Source of the DNA: JAVBNH01 sp031551635
GTDB taxonomy: Bacteria; Bacillota; Clostridia; Oscillospirales; Acutalibacteraceae
DNA length: 64,000 nt
NCBI GenBank assembly: GCA_031551635.1
Contig: JAVBNH010000005.1
Coordinates: 145,690 to 209,689, forward strand
Direction of reading: 5' to 3'
Shown here: one piece after another, positions 16,989 to 26,158 of the stretch
Position numbering within the stretch: position 1 is the first letter of the stretch
Layout: each line of letters opens with the position of its first letter
The notes under the pieces: model-generated
Database searches by the model: none
Told to the model about the DNA's origin: nothing
Seen by the model: the letters and a program-made list of their open reading frames with translations, nothing else
Made by a program: the position numbers and the translations under genes

Positions 16989-17453
16989 ATAATTATGCTG
17001 TTGTCTGGTTATGCCTGTGAGCTTTTGCGTCGCTATCTTTTTCCTCGAGTCCCGTAAAACTGTTACAATAAAAGGGTCTGCTTCTTATTCGTAGCATCGT
17101 CGGCTTTATTGTGTTTTTCAAACATTTTTCTGTGGTCTTGTTTTACCGAAGAGCAGGTTATTATCAATTTCTTCATAAAAATCACTTCCGATTGCTTTTA
17201 TTAATAGATGAGCCTTATTTTTAATAAGTCATTGGTAACGCCTTCCTTCTGTTTGATGAGCTTATTATAACCATTGCATGTGTAAATTTAATGATTGTGC
17301 GGTGAGAATTCTGAATATTTACGGTTAACAAATTATTATGTTTTTGTTAAACTCCCTTTATAAAACTTTAACTTTTTTAATGCTTGTCGCTCATAATAAT
17401 ATTGTAAGAATGTAATATAATAAAAAAAACATTAAAGAAGGAACTTATTGCAA
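16989..17453. other. Gene-free stretch, possible decayed gene
   Basis: About 465 bp without a convincing gene. On the minus strand one frame of about 35 codons reads IGSDFYEEIDNNLLFGKTRP between stops near 17225 and 17120, with further fragments downstream. It may be a gene remnant. No structured RNA or repeat was seen, and the last 150 bp are AT-rich leader of the peptidase gene. Confidence 0.35.
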
Positions 17454-18365
17454 ATGAAAAAAAAGAGATCAAGCATTATTATCGCTGTTTTTTTGGTTGT
17501 TGCTATATTTATAACCGCTTATATTATTCTGGGCGAGCGCTCTCCTCAAACAGAAAAGAATGAAACAACCACTGCCGCAGCGGCGACTGACAGCACAGTG
17601 ACTACCGTTCACATGCAGACTGACGATGTAAACAAGGGCACGCTGATACTCGTCAACGCAACAAACAAGTACAAGTTCAGCGAGGAGATAAATCTTGTCA
17701 CCGTTTACTCGCAAAAGACCGATAAATATGGAGTCAAGGACACCCTCATCAAGGTTCAGGACTATGTTATGGAACCGCTGAACAGGATGCTGGACGATTT
17801 TTACAAGGAGCATAAAAACAAAACTCTGAACATCATCAGCTGCCACAGAACCTTTGAGTATCAGGAAAATCTGCTCAATGAAAAGACCAAGGAGGTCGGT
17901 GCTGCCGAGGCGGCGACATGGGTCGCTCAGCCGGGCGCGAGCGAGCACCATACCGGCTTGGCTATGGATTTCAGTATATATAACTCAAAAAGCAAAACCG
18001 GCGCCTCTTATGACGGTTCTGGCGATTTTGAATGGATAAAGAAAAACTGCCATAAATACGGCTTTATCGTGCGTTTTGACGAGGCAAAAAAGGATATTAC
18101 CGGCATTTCGAATGAACCTTGGCATTTCAGGTATATCGGGCTTCCCCACTCTGCTTTAGTCAGCGAAAAGGGCTTCTGTTATGAGGAATATATCGATTAT
18201 CTGCGTCAATTTCCCTATGAAGGCGAGCACCTGACGGCGAATGTCGAGGGGAAGAATTATGAGATATTTTTTACCAATAAAACCGATATTAAAGTACCGA
18301 AAAATTCAGTTTATAATATTTCAGGGAATAATGTTGATGGTTTTATTGTGACAATCGAAAAATAA
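17454..18365 (+). CDS. VanY-type D-alanyl-D-alanine carboxypeptidase (peptidase M15B)
   Basis: A 303-residue protein with an N-terminal membrane anchor (IIIAVFLVVAIFITAYIIL) and a Thr/Ala-rich linker, so the peptidase domain lies outside the membrane. The zinc motifs of M15B are present: SEHHTGLAMDF and EPWHFRYIG, with SCHRTFEYQ upstream. It should trim the terminal D-Ala from peptidoglycan stem peptides. The last 60 residues form a small extra beta domain. AAGGA lies upstream of the ATG; an in-frame TTG at 17448 is less likely. No vancomycin-resistance genes are near, so a cell-wall maintenance role is likely. Confidence 0.88.
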   Translation: MKKKRSSIIIAVFLVVAIFITAYIILGERSPQTEKNETTTAAAATDSTVTTVHMQTDDVNKGTLILVNATNKYKFSEEINLVTVYSQKTDKYGVKDTLIKVQDYVMEPLNRMLDDFYKEHKNKTLNIISCHRTFEYQENLLNEKTKEVGAAEAATWVAQPGASEHHTGLAMDFSIYNSKSKTGASYDGSGDFEWIKKNCHKYGFIVRFDEAKKDITGISNEPWHFRYIGLPHSALVSEKGFCYEEYIDYLRQFPYEGEHLTANVEGKNYEIFFTNKTDIKVPKNSVYNISGNNVDGFIVTIEK

Positions 18366-18425
18366 GCATTAAAAAAATAAATTCAAAACACTTAAGCTCA
18401 TTAACGACTGAAAGGTTTGGAAAAA

Positions 18426-19907
18426 ATGGACAAAAAGGCTTATCTCGAAAAAATTGATTCCGTCATAGCAGCAGGTAAATTCAAGGATAACTGGGATTCA
18501 CTCTTTCCTCGCAAGGCGCCCGATTGGCTCAGGGAAAGGAAGTTCGGCATTTTTATTCATTGGGGAGTCTACAGCGTTCCGGCATTCAGCAACGAGTGGT
18601 ACCCGCGCACAATGTACAACCCCGTCACCGATGTTTTCCTGCATCACCGCGAGAAATACGGCGCTCAGAATGAATTCGGCTACAAGGACTTTGTGCCGAT
18701 GTTCAAAGCTGAGAAGTTTAACGCAGACGATTGGGCTGAGCTGTTTTTAAAGTCAGGCGCGAAATACTGCGTGCCTGTTGCCGAGCATCACGACGGTTTT
18801 CAGATGTATAAAAGCGATATTTCGCATTGGAACGCCTTTGAAATGGGACCGAAGCGCGATGTTGTCGGCGAGCTTTTTGCTGCACTCGAAAAAAGGGACA
18901 TTATCCCCGCCTGTTCCTCTCACAGAATTGAGCACTGGTTCTTTTTCGGCTTCGGTCGCTCGCATGAATTTGACTATGAGAGTGATGTAGCGGACGATCT
19001 GACGCCTGACGACCTATACTGGCCTGCAGAATACAACAACGACCATATGGATTTATTCAGCGAGCCCGCACCCTCGCAGGAATTCATGGAGGACTGGTTG
19101 CTGAGAAGCTGCGAGCTGGTTGATAACTACCGCCCGAATATGTTTTATTTTGACTGGTGGATTCAGCACTCCGCTGCAAAGCCATACATAAAAAAATTCG
19201 CGGCGTATTACTACAACCGCGCTGAGGAATGGGGCAAGGAGGTCACAATTTGCTATAAGCATGACGCCTATCAGTTCGGCACAGCTCTTGTTGACCTGGA
19301 GAGAGGTAAATTCTCGACGATTCAACCCTTCTTTTGGCAGACTGACACCGCAATCGCCCGAAACAGCTGGTGCTACACCGAAAACAATGATTTCCGTCCC
19401 GCAGAAGCATTGATTTGCGAGCTTGTAGACATCGTCAGCAAAAACGGCGCGCTGCTCCTAAATGTCGGCCCGAAGGCAGACGGATTAATTTCAGACGAGG
19501 ACAGGAGCATACTTCTCAAAATGGGCGATTGGCTCAATGTCAACGGTGAGGCAATTTACGGCACACAGGTCTGGCGCAGAGCCGGCGAAGGACCCACAGA
19601 AACACCCGACGGTCAGTTTACCGACGGCAGCGACACCGTATTTACAAGCGAGGATATACGCTTCACGCTCAAGGGCTCTTACCTTTACGCGACGGTTCTC
19701 AAGTGCCCCGAGGACGGAAAAATAACGGTGAAAACTCTTGGTGAGTCGGATACTTCCAGAGTAGCAAGATTCCATGCAATCATCAAAAATGTCGAGCTGC
19801 TGGGTGTAGGCGAGGTACCATTTACCAGAGACGGCGAGGGTCTGCACGCCGACATAGGCGACTACAGAAGCGATATGCCGCTTGTGCTGAAGATAAAAAT
19901 AGATTAA
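18426..19907 (+). CDS. Alpha-L-fucosidase (GH29)
   Basis: A 493-residue glycosidase without signal peptide, so probably cytoplasmic. WLRERKFGIFIHWGVYSVP and YCVPVAEHHDGFQMY are hallmark GH29 strands. The catalytic nucleophile is probably the Asp of MFYFDWWI, and GALLLNVGPKADG is the conserved C-terminal barrel motif. The last 90 residues form the beta-sandwich domain. It releases alpha-linked L-fucose from imported oligosaccharides, for example of xyloglucan, pectin or mucin. GAAAGG precedes the ATG at 18426. No fucose catabolic genes are in the window. Confidence 0.9.
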   Translation: MDKKAYLEKIDSVIAAGKFKDNWDSLFPRKAPDWLRERKFGIFIHWGVYSVPAFSNEWYPRTMYNPVTDVFLHHREKYGAQNEFGYKDFVPMFKAEKFNADDWAELFLKSGAKYCVPVAEHHDGFQMYKSDISHWNAFEMGPKRDVVGELFAALEKRDIIPACSSHRIEHWFFFGFGRSHEFDYESDVADDLTPDDLYWPAEYNNDHMDLFSEPAPSQEFMEDWLLRSCELVDNYRPNMFYFDWWIQHSAAKPYIKKFAAYYYNRAEEWGKEVTICYKHDAYQFGTALVDLERGKFSTIQPFFWQTDTAIARNSWCYTENNDFRPAEALICELVDIVSKNGALLLNVGPKADGLISDEDRSILLKMGDWLNVNGEAIYGTQVWRRAGEGPTETPDGQFTDGSDTVFTSEDIRFTLKGSYLYATVLKCPEDGKITVKTLGESDTSRVARFHAIIKNVELLGVGEVPFTRDGEGLHADIGDYRSDMPLVLKIKID

Positions 19908-19925
19908 ACAATAATAAAATATTAA

Positions 19926-19954
19926 TTGACTTTTTTCGACAAATAATATATAAT
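19926..19954 (+). promoter_or_regulatory. Near-consensus sigma-A promoter of the small-peptide RNA
   Basis: TTGACT at 19926-19931 and TATAAT at 19949-19954 have an ideal 17 bp spacer. Transcription would start about 7 nt later, at or next to the GG of 19962. That makes the RNA begin with the very segment that pairs with its 3' end. Confidence 0.7.
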
Positions 19955-19961
19955 AAAAATT

Positions 19962-20170
19962 GGTGGTACTGTCATAAAACGGTAGGCGGCTAAACTCTAG
20001 CCCCCGAAAGGGGGTGTTGCGATGGAATACATAATATTATTGATTATTGCCTTAATCATAGTAGAACGTATTTTTAACAGCAAAAAGAAATAACCGCCCA
20101 TACCTTCGAAGAGTGAGCGGTTAAATCTGTTAACTCAATGGGGGCATAGCCGTCTATCGGCAGTACCACC
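19962..20170 (+). ncRNA. Structured mRNA with paired ends, type I toxin-like
   Basis: The predicted 5' end GGTGGTACTG (19962-19971) is exactly complementary to CAGTACCACC (20161-20170). Inside this, AGGCGGCT (19984-19991) pairs with AGCCGTCT (20148-20155) with one G-U. CCCCCGAAAGGGGG (20001-20014) is a five-pair hairpin with a GAAA tetraloop, and its 3' arm is the ribosome binding site of the 23-codon ORF. After the stop codon AACCGC...GCGGTT (20092-20122) forms another hairpin. Paired ends plus a sequestered binding site are the hallmarks of type I toxin messengers (hok, fst, aapA classes). No antisense antitoxin was identified with certainty. Confidence 0.7.
20022..20093 (+). CDS. 23-residue hydrophobic peptide, candidate type I toxin
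   Basis: The ORF encodes MEYIILLIIALIIVERI followed by FNSKKK: a single hydrophobic helix ending in a basic tail, the profile of membrane-acting type I toxins such as Fst and Ldr. The GGGGGTG binding site 6-12 nt upstream lies in the 3' arm of a GAAA hairpin, so translation should need RNA refolding or processing. It stands alone between the fucosidase and pfkA. Short peptides of this style with a CCCCCGAAAGGGGG leader seem familiar from other gut Firmicutes, but I cannot name a family. Confidence 0.65.
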   Translation: MEYIILLIIALIIVERIFNSKKK

Positions 20171-20177
20171 GTTTATA

Positions 20178-20313
20178 TTTACATTATACATGTAAAACCA
20201 TGATATGTCAACATATTTTTTACATTTTTATGTAATTAAAACTTACGATTAAAACTTATTCTATACATATAAGATTATAATATATTAACAAGATTTAACA
20301 TTTATATGTAAAT
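20178..20313. promoter_or_regulatory. Three TTTACAT/ATGTAAA-type palindromes
   Basis: TTTACAT-N5-ATGTAAA at 20178-20196 is perfect, TTACAT-N4-ATGTAA at 20220-20235 is perfect, and ACAT-N4-ATGT within 20295-20313 is weaker. They fill the gap between the peptide RNA and the 3' end of pfkA and could be operators or part of an antisense promoter region. The DNA is very AT-rich, so chance is a real alternative. Confidence 0.3.
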
Positions 20314-20342
20314 GAAGTTTTACCAATTAATTAACCGATTAA

Positions 20343-21641
20343 TTATCTCGACAAATTTTTATTCATTTCCAAATCCCTGAGGTTGATTTTCTTTTTCATC
20401 TTCAGGGCTTTATTTATTTCATAGTCGACTACACGGTTGTTCTTAATCGCGACAACACGGTTACCGAGCCCCTGCGCAAGCAGCTTGACGGCGTGCTCAC
20501 CCATCTGGCTCGCGGCAAGCCTGTCTTTTTCTGTCGGGATTCCGCCGCGCTGAACATGACCGAGAACCGTATGCCTTGTATCAATGCCGGGGATAATCAA
20601 CACGGTTTTACCGTCTCTTGTCTCAACAGTGACATCAATGCCGATTTCCTTCACCTTTGTATGCTCAGCTTTTATGTAGGCAACAAGCTCCGGCACATTT
20701 ACTGTCTTTTTATTCTTATTAACACTTATGAACTGCCTGAGAGTGAAGCCGTATTCGGTCTTGTTCTCAATTTTCATAATCTGGCTCACAACAGCATCAA
20801 CCGGCATATCGGCAAAGTCCTCAAGCACGATTTCCTCTTTAGTCTCTGTATAAATATACTTCACCATATCCTGAACATTCTTGATGCCGTATTTTTTATA
20901 TTTCGGAAGCTTGTTGAACTGTTGAGTAAAAATCCCCTCGGCAACCATAACAATAAAGCTCTTCTTGCCTGAATCCCTCGCGGCTTTGAGCGGCTCAATA
21001 AGGTCTCTTTGCAGGTCAATCGCCTTTTCAGGAATAAGAATTGCAGTCGCGCCCACCGCTATGCCGCCGTAAAGCGCAAGATAACCGGCTGTATTGCCCA
21101 TAGTCTCAATAACGCAGCAGCGATAATGCGAATCGCTTGTCGCTCTCACGCAGTCAACCTGATGAATAACAGTGTTGAGCGCGGTGTCATAACCGATTGT
21201 ATATTCTGTGCTAGAAATATCATTATCAATGGTATTCGGGATGCCGATGCAGTTGATGCCGCTGTTCGAGAGGTCGCGGGCACCCTTGAAGCTGCCGTCT
21301 CCGCCGAGAACAACAAGTCCCTCAATCCCGTTTTCACGGCACAGCTCAACCGCTTGTTTAACGCGGTCAGGGCTTTTAAAGCCGTTGCAGCGGGAAGAGT
21401 GAAGGATGGTTCCGGGTTCCATTATAATATTGCCGACTGTGCGCAAATCCATGCGGAACATATTCGGCTCAAGCAGACCCTTGTAGCCGTATCTGAAACC
21501 GATTACCTCAATACCCATGGCATCGGCGGCTCTGACGACCGCTCTGATGCAGGGATTCATTCCCGGGGCGTCACCCCCGGAGCAAAGCAGTCCTAATTTT
21601 TTAATTTTCGGGGCTTCAACATTCTGTTTTTTTGCTGGCAT
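20343..21641 (-). CDS. pfkA: 6-phosphofructokinase with internal insertion
   Basis: A 432-residue enzyme that phosphorylates fructose 6-phosphate in glycolysis. LLCSGGDAPGMNPCIR (ATP loop), VVLGGDGSFKGA and GIPNTIDNDISST (catalytic Asp) are intact. GGDGS with NTIDND favours ATP over pyrophosphate as donor. It is about 110 residues longer than the usual 320. The extra length lies between the MVAEGIF strand and the LGHVQRGG motif (roughly residues 225-315), including a Lys-rich stretch. The ATG at 21641 has AAAGGA 9 nt upstream. It lies 32 bp after dnaE, an order common in Clostridia. Confidence 0.9.
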   Translation of the reverse strand: MPAKKQNVEAPKIKKLGLLCSGGDAPGMNPCIRAVVRAADAMGIEVIGFRYGYKGLLEPNMFRMDLRTVGNIIMEPGTILHSSRCNGFKSPDRVKQAVELCRENGIEGLVVLGGDGSFKGARDLSNSGINCIGIPNTIDNDISSTEYTIGYDTALNTVIHQVDCVRATSDSHYRCCVIETMGNTAGYLALYGGIAVGATAILIPEKAIDLQRDLIEPLKAARDSGKKSFIVMVAEGIFTQQFNKLPKYKKYGIKNVQDMVKYIYTETKEEIVLEDFADMPVDAVVSQIMKIENKTEYGFTLRQFISVNKNKKTVNVPELVAYIKAEHTKVKEIGIDVTVETRDGKTVLIIPGIDTRHTVLGHVQRGGIPTEKDRLAASQMGEHAVKLLAQGLGNRVVAIKNNRVVDYEINKALKMKKKINLRDLEMNKNLSR

Positions 21642-21673
21642 AAACCTCATCCTTTCATTTGGGGAATTCTTCT

Positions 21674-24600
21674 TTAACATTGTTGTTTAACAGCGGTTTT
21701 GATTACTATTTCCTTTTCTCCGAAAAGCTCTTTGAGCTGAGAGATAAAGCTTTCACTTTCGCAAACGCAGATTTTGCATGAATTATCGTATTTTTTTATG
21801 TCATTATAGAAGAAACAAACCTTATTATGTCCGGGATTTTCCTTGAGAATCATCACAGCTTTTCTGATTGCCGGGTCATCCTTCGAGGAAACCTTAATGT
21901 ATATACATTTCGGCGTGTCATCCTCCGCAATCGGTGCCGCATCTTTTTCAAGTATCGGTGCTGGTTTTTTTTCATCAGACTCAGATAAACCATCCTCAAT
22001 TATACCATATCCGACAGATTTTTCAATTACTTTTTTATTTTTACCATCTTCTTCAAGCGGTGCACTGATTTCAGCATCAGTCAGATATGAAAGCTTCGTA
22101 TATTCCGGTGCAGGTGCGGAGGTCTTTACAGCAGTATATTCAGAATCCTTGGCCAGCGTACATTCCTCGAGAGAACTGACATATATTTTCGGCGGGTCGT
22201 CCTCGCGTAGCTGTAAGCGTCCTCTGATAAAAACTATCGCGTCCTGTTTTAACAAATGATTGCAGTTTGCAAGCTGCTTTTCAAACACAAGAGCCTCAAT
22301 CGTGCCATAGGTATCCTCAATTACAAGTGCCGCCATATTTTTTTCGCTTTTTGTGATTATTTTTCTGACAGAAGAGATAATTACAAGCAGATTCACATTA
22401 TCGTTCTGCTTATATCCGCCCACCTCGCCGATTTTCGACTCAAGCAAGTCGCTCACCCTGACCGCTTCAAGCTTTTTGGAAGCCCTGCGGTAGTCCGAGA
22501 GCGGATGCCCCGATAAATATAACCCCGTTGTTTCTTTTTCAAGAGCGAGCAGCTCCGTTCCGGGCATTTCAATAACATTCGGCGGCACCGGCTCATCATC
22601 AGCTTTTAAGTCCTCCGACAATTCAAAAAAGCCAATCTGTCCCTCGATATTACGCTTTTTATCCCCCTCAAGATTCGAAATGACATCCTCGAGCATTAAT
22701 AGCATCTGCCGCCTGTTCGTGCCGAGATTGTCGAGCGCTCCGGCTTTTATCAGGCTTTCAATGGCTCTGCGGTTGAATTCCTTGGTGTAGACTCTCTTGC
22801 AAAACGAATAAAACGAGGTATATTTACCGTTTTCGCGCTCATTAATAATTGCGGTTATGAAGCCCCTGCCGAGATTTTTTATCGCGAGAAGCCCGAAGCG
22901 TATGCTTTCACCCTCAACGGTAAAGGATTCGGCACTTTCATTGACATTCGGAGGGAGCACCTTGATGCCTATAGATTCGCACTCTGCGATAAAGGGCACA
23001 ACCTTATCCGTGTTATCAATAACGCTTGTCATTGTCGCCGCGAAAAATTCACGAGGGTAATAACAGCGCAGATAAGCGGTCTGATATGAAAGATACGCAT
23101 AAGCCGCCGCGTGGGACTTGTTAAAAGCGTACGCCGCGAAGGAGGACATGTCATTGAAAATCTGAATCGCGGCCTCCTCGCTGACTCCTCTGTTAACACA
23201 GCCTTCACAAATAAGAGTACCGTCGGCTTCTTTCGCACCGTAGAGGAAGTTATTGCGCTCCTGCTCAAGCACATCGGCTTTTTTCTTTGATATAGCGCGC
23301 CTGACCATGTCAGAACGTCCGAGTGAATAACCGGCAAGATCACGGAAAATTTGCATAACCTGCTCTTGATAAACGATAACGCCGAAGGTAATATTCAAAA
23401 TCGGCTCAAGCATAGGCGTTGAGTAAACGATAGTTTCAGGCTCGCTTCTGTTTTCAAGGTACTTCGGAATGAAATCCATCGGACCCGGGCGGTAAAGCGC
23501 AATAACCGCTATTATATCCTCGAGATTATTCGGCTTCATGTTAATCATAAGCCTTGTTATGCCTGCGGATTCGCACTGGAACACCCCATAAGTCTCCCCG
23601 CGCGAAAGCATATCATATGTACCCTTGTCATCGAGCGGCTCCCTATATATATCGAAATCCGGGACTTTTTTTCGAATCATTTTCTCCGCGTCACTGATGA
23701 GCGTCAGAGTTCGCAGCCCAAGGAAGTCCATCTTGAGAAGTCCGAGACTTTCGACAAGATTTTTGTCAAACTGAGTAATGACAGAGTCACCGTTTTTCGC
23801 AAGAGGAACATATTCATCAACCGGCTCGTGGCTGATAACCACACCGGCGGCGTGCTTCGAGACATGCCGCGGCATACCCTCGACCTTTTTCGCGGTGTCA
23901 ATAAGTTCCTTATATTCAGGCGACATATTATATATTTCAATAAATTCCGGCACTTTTTCGAGAGCCTTTTCAATGGTTATTCCAAGCTCTGCCGGTACTC
24001 TTTTCGAGACCTCGTTAACCTCGCTATAAGGAATTCCGAGCGCTCTGCCGACATCTCTTATGGCGTTTTTCGCGCCCATAGTACCGAAGGCGGCAATCTG
24101 GGAGACATGGTCCGCGCCGTATTTTTTTACGACATATTCAATGACCTCGTCACGCCTGACATAACAGAAATCAATATCAAAGTCAGGCATACTGATTCTT
24201 TCGGGATTTAAAAAACGCTCAAAAAGCAGCTGATGCTTCATCGGGTCAATGCCCGTGATGCCAACGCAATAGGCGGCGATGCTTCCAGCGCCAGAGCCGC
24301 GCCCGGGTCCGACAGGAATACCCTGAGTTTTAGCATAGTAAATAAAATCGCGGACAATCAAAAAGTAGTCCGTGAACCCCATTTTATCGATAACGCCTAT
24401 TTCATAATCAAGACGCTCTTTATATTCCCCGGGGGGATTATCCCCATAAATTTTATAAAATCCTTCATAGCAAAGCTTTGTAAAATACTCGCAGTGGCTC
24501 ATGTTATCAGGCACATCAAAATGCGGCAGCTTCGTCTCACCGAACACAAATTTCACATTACAACGCTCAGCTATTTTATTCGTGTTTTCCAAGGCTTCGG

Positions 24601-25375
24601 GAACATCATAAAAAAGCTCGCTCATTTCGTCGCCGGATTTAACATAAAATTCATTTGTAGAAAACTCCATACCAGTGTCTTCATTAATGGTGTGGTTTGT
24701 CTGGATACAAATCAGAATTTTCTGAACTCGCGCGTCCTCTTTTGTAATATAATGCGAGTCATTTGTGCATACAAGAGGTATATCAAGCTCTCTCGCAAGT
24801 TTTATTATATCGGGATTGGAACGCAGCTGTTCCTCGAGCCCGTGATTTTGTATTTCCAAAAAGTAATTCCCGTGACCAAACAGATTATCGTACCAAAGCG
24901 CGATTTCTCTCGCCTTTTCATAATTGCCGTTCAGTATCGCCTGAGGCACCTCGCCCGCGATACAGGCAGAGAGGCATATAAGCCCCTCATGATATTTTTC
25001 GAGCAGCTCCCTGTCGATACGAGGCTTGGTATAAAAGCCCTCAACCCACGCGGAGGACACCATTTTAATGAGATTTTTGTAGCCGGTTTCATTCTCACAA
25101 AGAAGAATAAGATGGTATCTCTGTGAGTCGAGCCCGTGAACCTTGTCAAACCTTGTGCGCTCAGCCACATAAACCTCGCAGCCGATAATCGCCTTAATGC
25201 CTTCGTCCTTCGCTGCTTGATAAAAATCGATAACACCGTACATCGCACCGTGGTCGGTGATGGCGCAGGCAGTCTGCCCCAAAGCCTTGAGGTGTTTCAT
25301 CAGCGGCTTCAGACGGCAAGCGCCGTCCAGTAGGCTGAACTCGGTATGCAGATGCAAATGGGTAAATTCGGTCAT
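21674..25375 (-). CDS. dnaE: DNA polymerase III alpha subunit
   Basis: A 1233-residue replicative polymerase. Domains in order: PHP domain (THLHLHTEFSLLDGACRL), polymerase palm with the catalytic PDFDIDF near residue 397, thumb/fingers (GRGSGAGSIAAYC, YAFNKSHAAAYAYL), helix-hairpin-helix region (AGALDNLGTNRRQ) and a C-terminal OB fold (VNLLVIISSVRKI). The last 170 residues include an acidic linker and a small beta domain. There is no embedded exonuclease, so this is DnaE rather than PolC. AAGGAAAG precedes the ATG. pfkA follows directly. Confidence 0.95.
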   Translation of the reverse strand: MTEFTHLHLHTEFSLLDGACRLKPLMKHLKALGQTACAITDHGAMYGVIDFYQAAKDEGIKAIIGCEVYVAERTRFDKVHGLDSQRYHLILLCENETGYKNLIKMVSSAWVEGFYTKPRIDRELLEKYHEGLICLSACIAGEVPQAILNGNYEKAREIALWYDNLFGHGNYFLEIQNHGLEEQLRSNPDIIKLARELDIPLVCTNDSHYITKEDARVQKILICIQTNHTINEDTGMEFSTNEFYVKSGDEMSELFYDVPEALENTNKIAERCNVKFVFGETKLPHFDVPDNMSHCEYFTKLCYEGFYKIYGDNPPGEYKERLDYEIGVIDKMGFTDYFLIVRDFIYYAKTQGIPVGPGRGSGAGSIAAYCVGITGIDPMKHQLLFERFLNPERISMPDFDIDFCYVRRDEVIEYVVKKYGADHVSQIAAFGTMGAKNAIRDVGRALGIPYSEVNEVSKRVPAELGITIEKALEKVPEFIEIYNMSPEYKELIDTAKKVEGMPRHVSKHAAGVVISHEPVDEYVPLAKNGDSVITQFDKNLVESLGLLKMDFLGLRTLTLISDAEKMIRKKVPDFDIYREPLDDKGTYDMLSRGETYGVFQCESAGITRLMINMKPNNLEDIIAVIALYRPGPMDFIPKYLENRSEPETIVYSTPMLEPILNITFGVIVYQEQVMQIFRDLAGYSLGRSDMVRRAISKKKADVLEQERNNFLYGAKEADGTLICEGCVNRGVSEEAAIQIFNDMSSFAAYAFNKSHAAAYAYLSYQTAYLRCYYPREFFAATMTSVIDNTDKVVPFIAECESIGIKVLPPNVNESAESFTVEGESIRFGLLAIKNLGRGFITAIINERENGKYTSFYSFCKRVYTKEFNRRAIESLIKAGALDNLGTNRRQMLLMLEDVISNLEGDKKRNIEGQIGFFELSEDLKADDEPVPPNVIEMPGTELLALEKETTGLYLSGHPLSDYRRASKKLEAVRVSDLLESKIGEVGGYKQNDNVNLLVIISSVRKIITKSEKNMAALVIEDTYGTIEALVFEKQLANCNHLLKQDAIVFIRGRLQLREDDPPKIYVSSLEECTLAKDSEYTAVKTSAPAPEYTKLSYLTDAEISAPLEEDGKNKKVIEKSVGYGIIEDGLSESDEKKPAPILEKDAAPIAEDDTPKCIYIKVSSKDDPAIRKAVMILKENPGHNKVCFFYNDIKKYDNSCKICVCESESFISQLKELFGEKEIVIKTAVKQQC

Positions 25376-25417
25376 GATTATGCTTTCCTTAACTGCGTAT
25401 ATTCGTGATAATTGGGT

Positions 25418-25493
25418 CTAGTATGGGTTTGTTTTGCCATACTCACAACCCAAAACTTGTTTTTAATTGAGCTTTCAGCCCATTATTGCTCTA
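25418..25493 (-). repeat. Two-hairpin TTAG repeat, copy 5 (degenerate palindrome)
   Basis: An inverted copy filling the gap between dnaE and the DUF47 gene. The palindromic half is altered (GTATGGGTTTGTTTTGCCAT), while the ATTGAGCTTTCAGCCCA half is intact. Its TTAG end (minus strand) supplies the TAG stop codon of the DUF47 gene. Confidence 0.75.
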
Positions 25494-26117
25494 ACTGTTT
25501 TTAATCGCCGCCGCGGAGAGAATATCCGCAAGATCCTCGCAGGCATCGAAGGCGTTTTCAAGCATGTCAAAAATTTCTTTCCATTTTATAAGCTCGACAG
25601 GTCTTGTTTCCTCAAGGAAAAGCTTTTTTATGGTTTTTCTGTAAATACGGTCGGCTTCCTCCTCGAATCTGTTTACCTCCACGACATGCTCGTGAAGCTG
25701 CTTGCCGGTCTTTCTGAAATTTTTAAATTCAATAACAGCGCTTTCGATAACAGTACACGCGCTTGTGAGCAATGTTGCGAGGATTTTCGCCTCCTCGCGG
25801 ACATCCTTTATCGAGAGCATGTCCATAAGGTTCGCGACATCCTCGATATTATCAATTATACTGTCAATAAAATCGCCGATTTCAAGAATATCCTCGCGGT
25901 CGATAGGCGTGATAAAGGAGCGTGACAGCTCAAAAACCAGCTCGTGGTGTATATCGTCAGAAGCGTGCTCCGTGTCGTGAATTAAATCTGCCTTTTTTGT
26001 AATATCAACATAATTTGTCAGTAAATCTTCAAGCTGATTCGAAGCTTTTACAGCTAGGGCAGCCATTTTTTCAAAGCTTCCGAAATAATCAAAATCCTTC
26101 TTTTTTCCTATTCCCAT
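25491..26117 (-). CDS. DUF47/PhoU-like phosphate transport regulator
   Basis: A 208-residue all-helical protein of the DUF47 family, a PhoU-like bundle. Acidic helix motifs typical of the metal-binding PhoU fold are HDTEHASDDIHHEL and VNRFEEEADRIYRK. It lies 41 bp after the PiT transporter gene, the standard partner arrangement, and probably gates phosphate uptake by PiT. AAGGTGG precedes the ATG. Its stop codon is provided by a dispersed repeat, so the original C-terminus may have been altered slightly. Confidence 0.88.
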   Translation of the reverse strand: MGIGKKKDFDYFGSFEKMAALAVKASNQLEDLLTNYVDITKKADLIHDTEHASDDIHHELVFELSRSFITPIDREDILEIGDFIDSIIDNIEDVANLMDMLSIKDVREEAKILATLLTSACTVIESAVIEFKNFRKTGKQLHEHVVEVNRFEEEADRIYRKTIKKLFLEETRPVELIKWKEIFDMLENAFDACEDLADILSAAAIKNS

Positions 26118-26158
26118 TTATTTTTACCACCTTACTATTAATGTAATTATTTTCCTAT

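Noticed and set aside
17100..17240. Minus-strand fragment FYEEIDNNLLFGKTRP as a gene
   Set aside because: Only about 35 codons between stops without a start or binding site; recorded only as a possible remnant.
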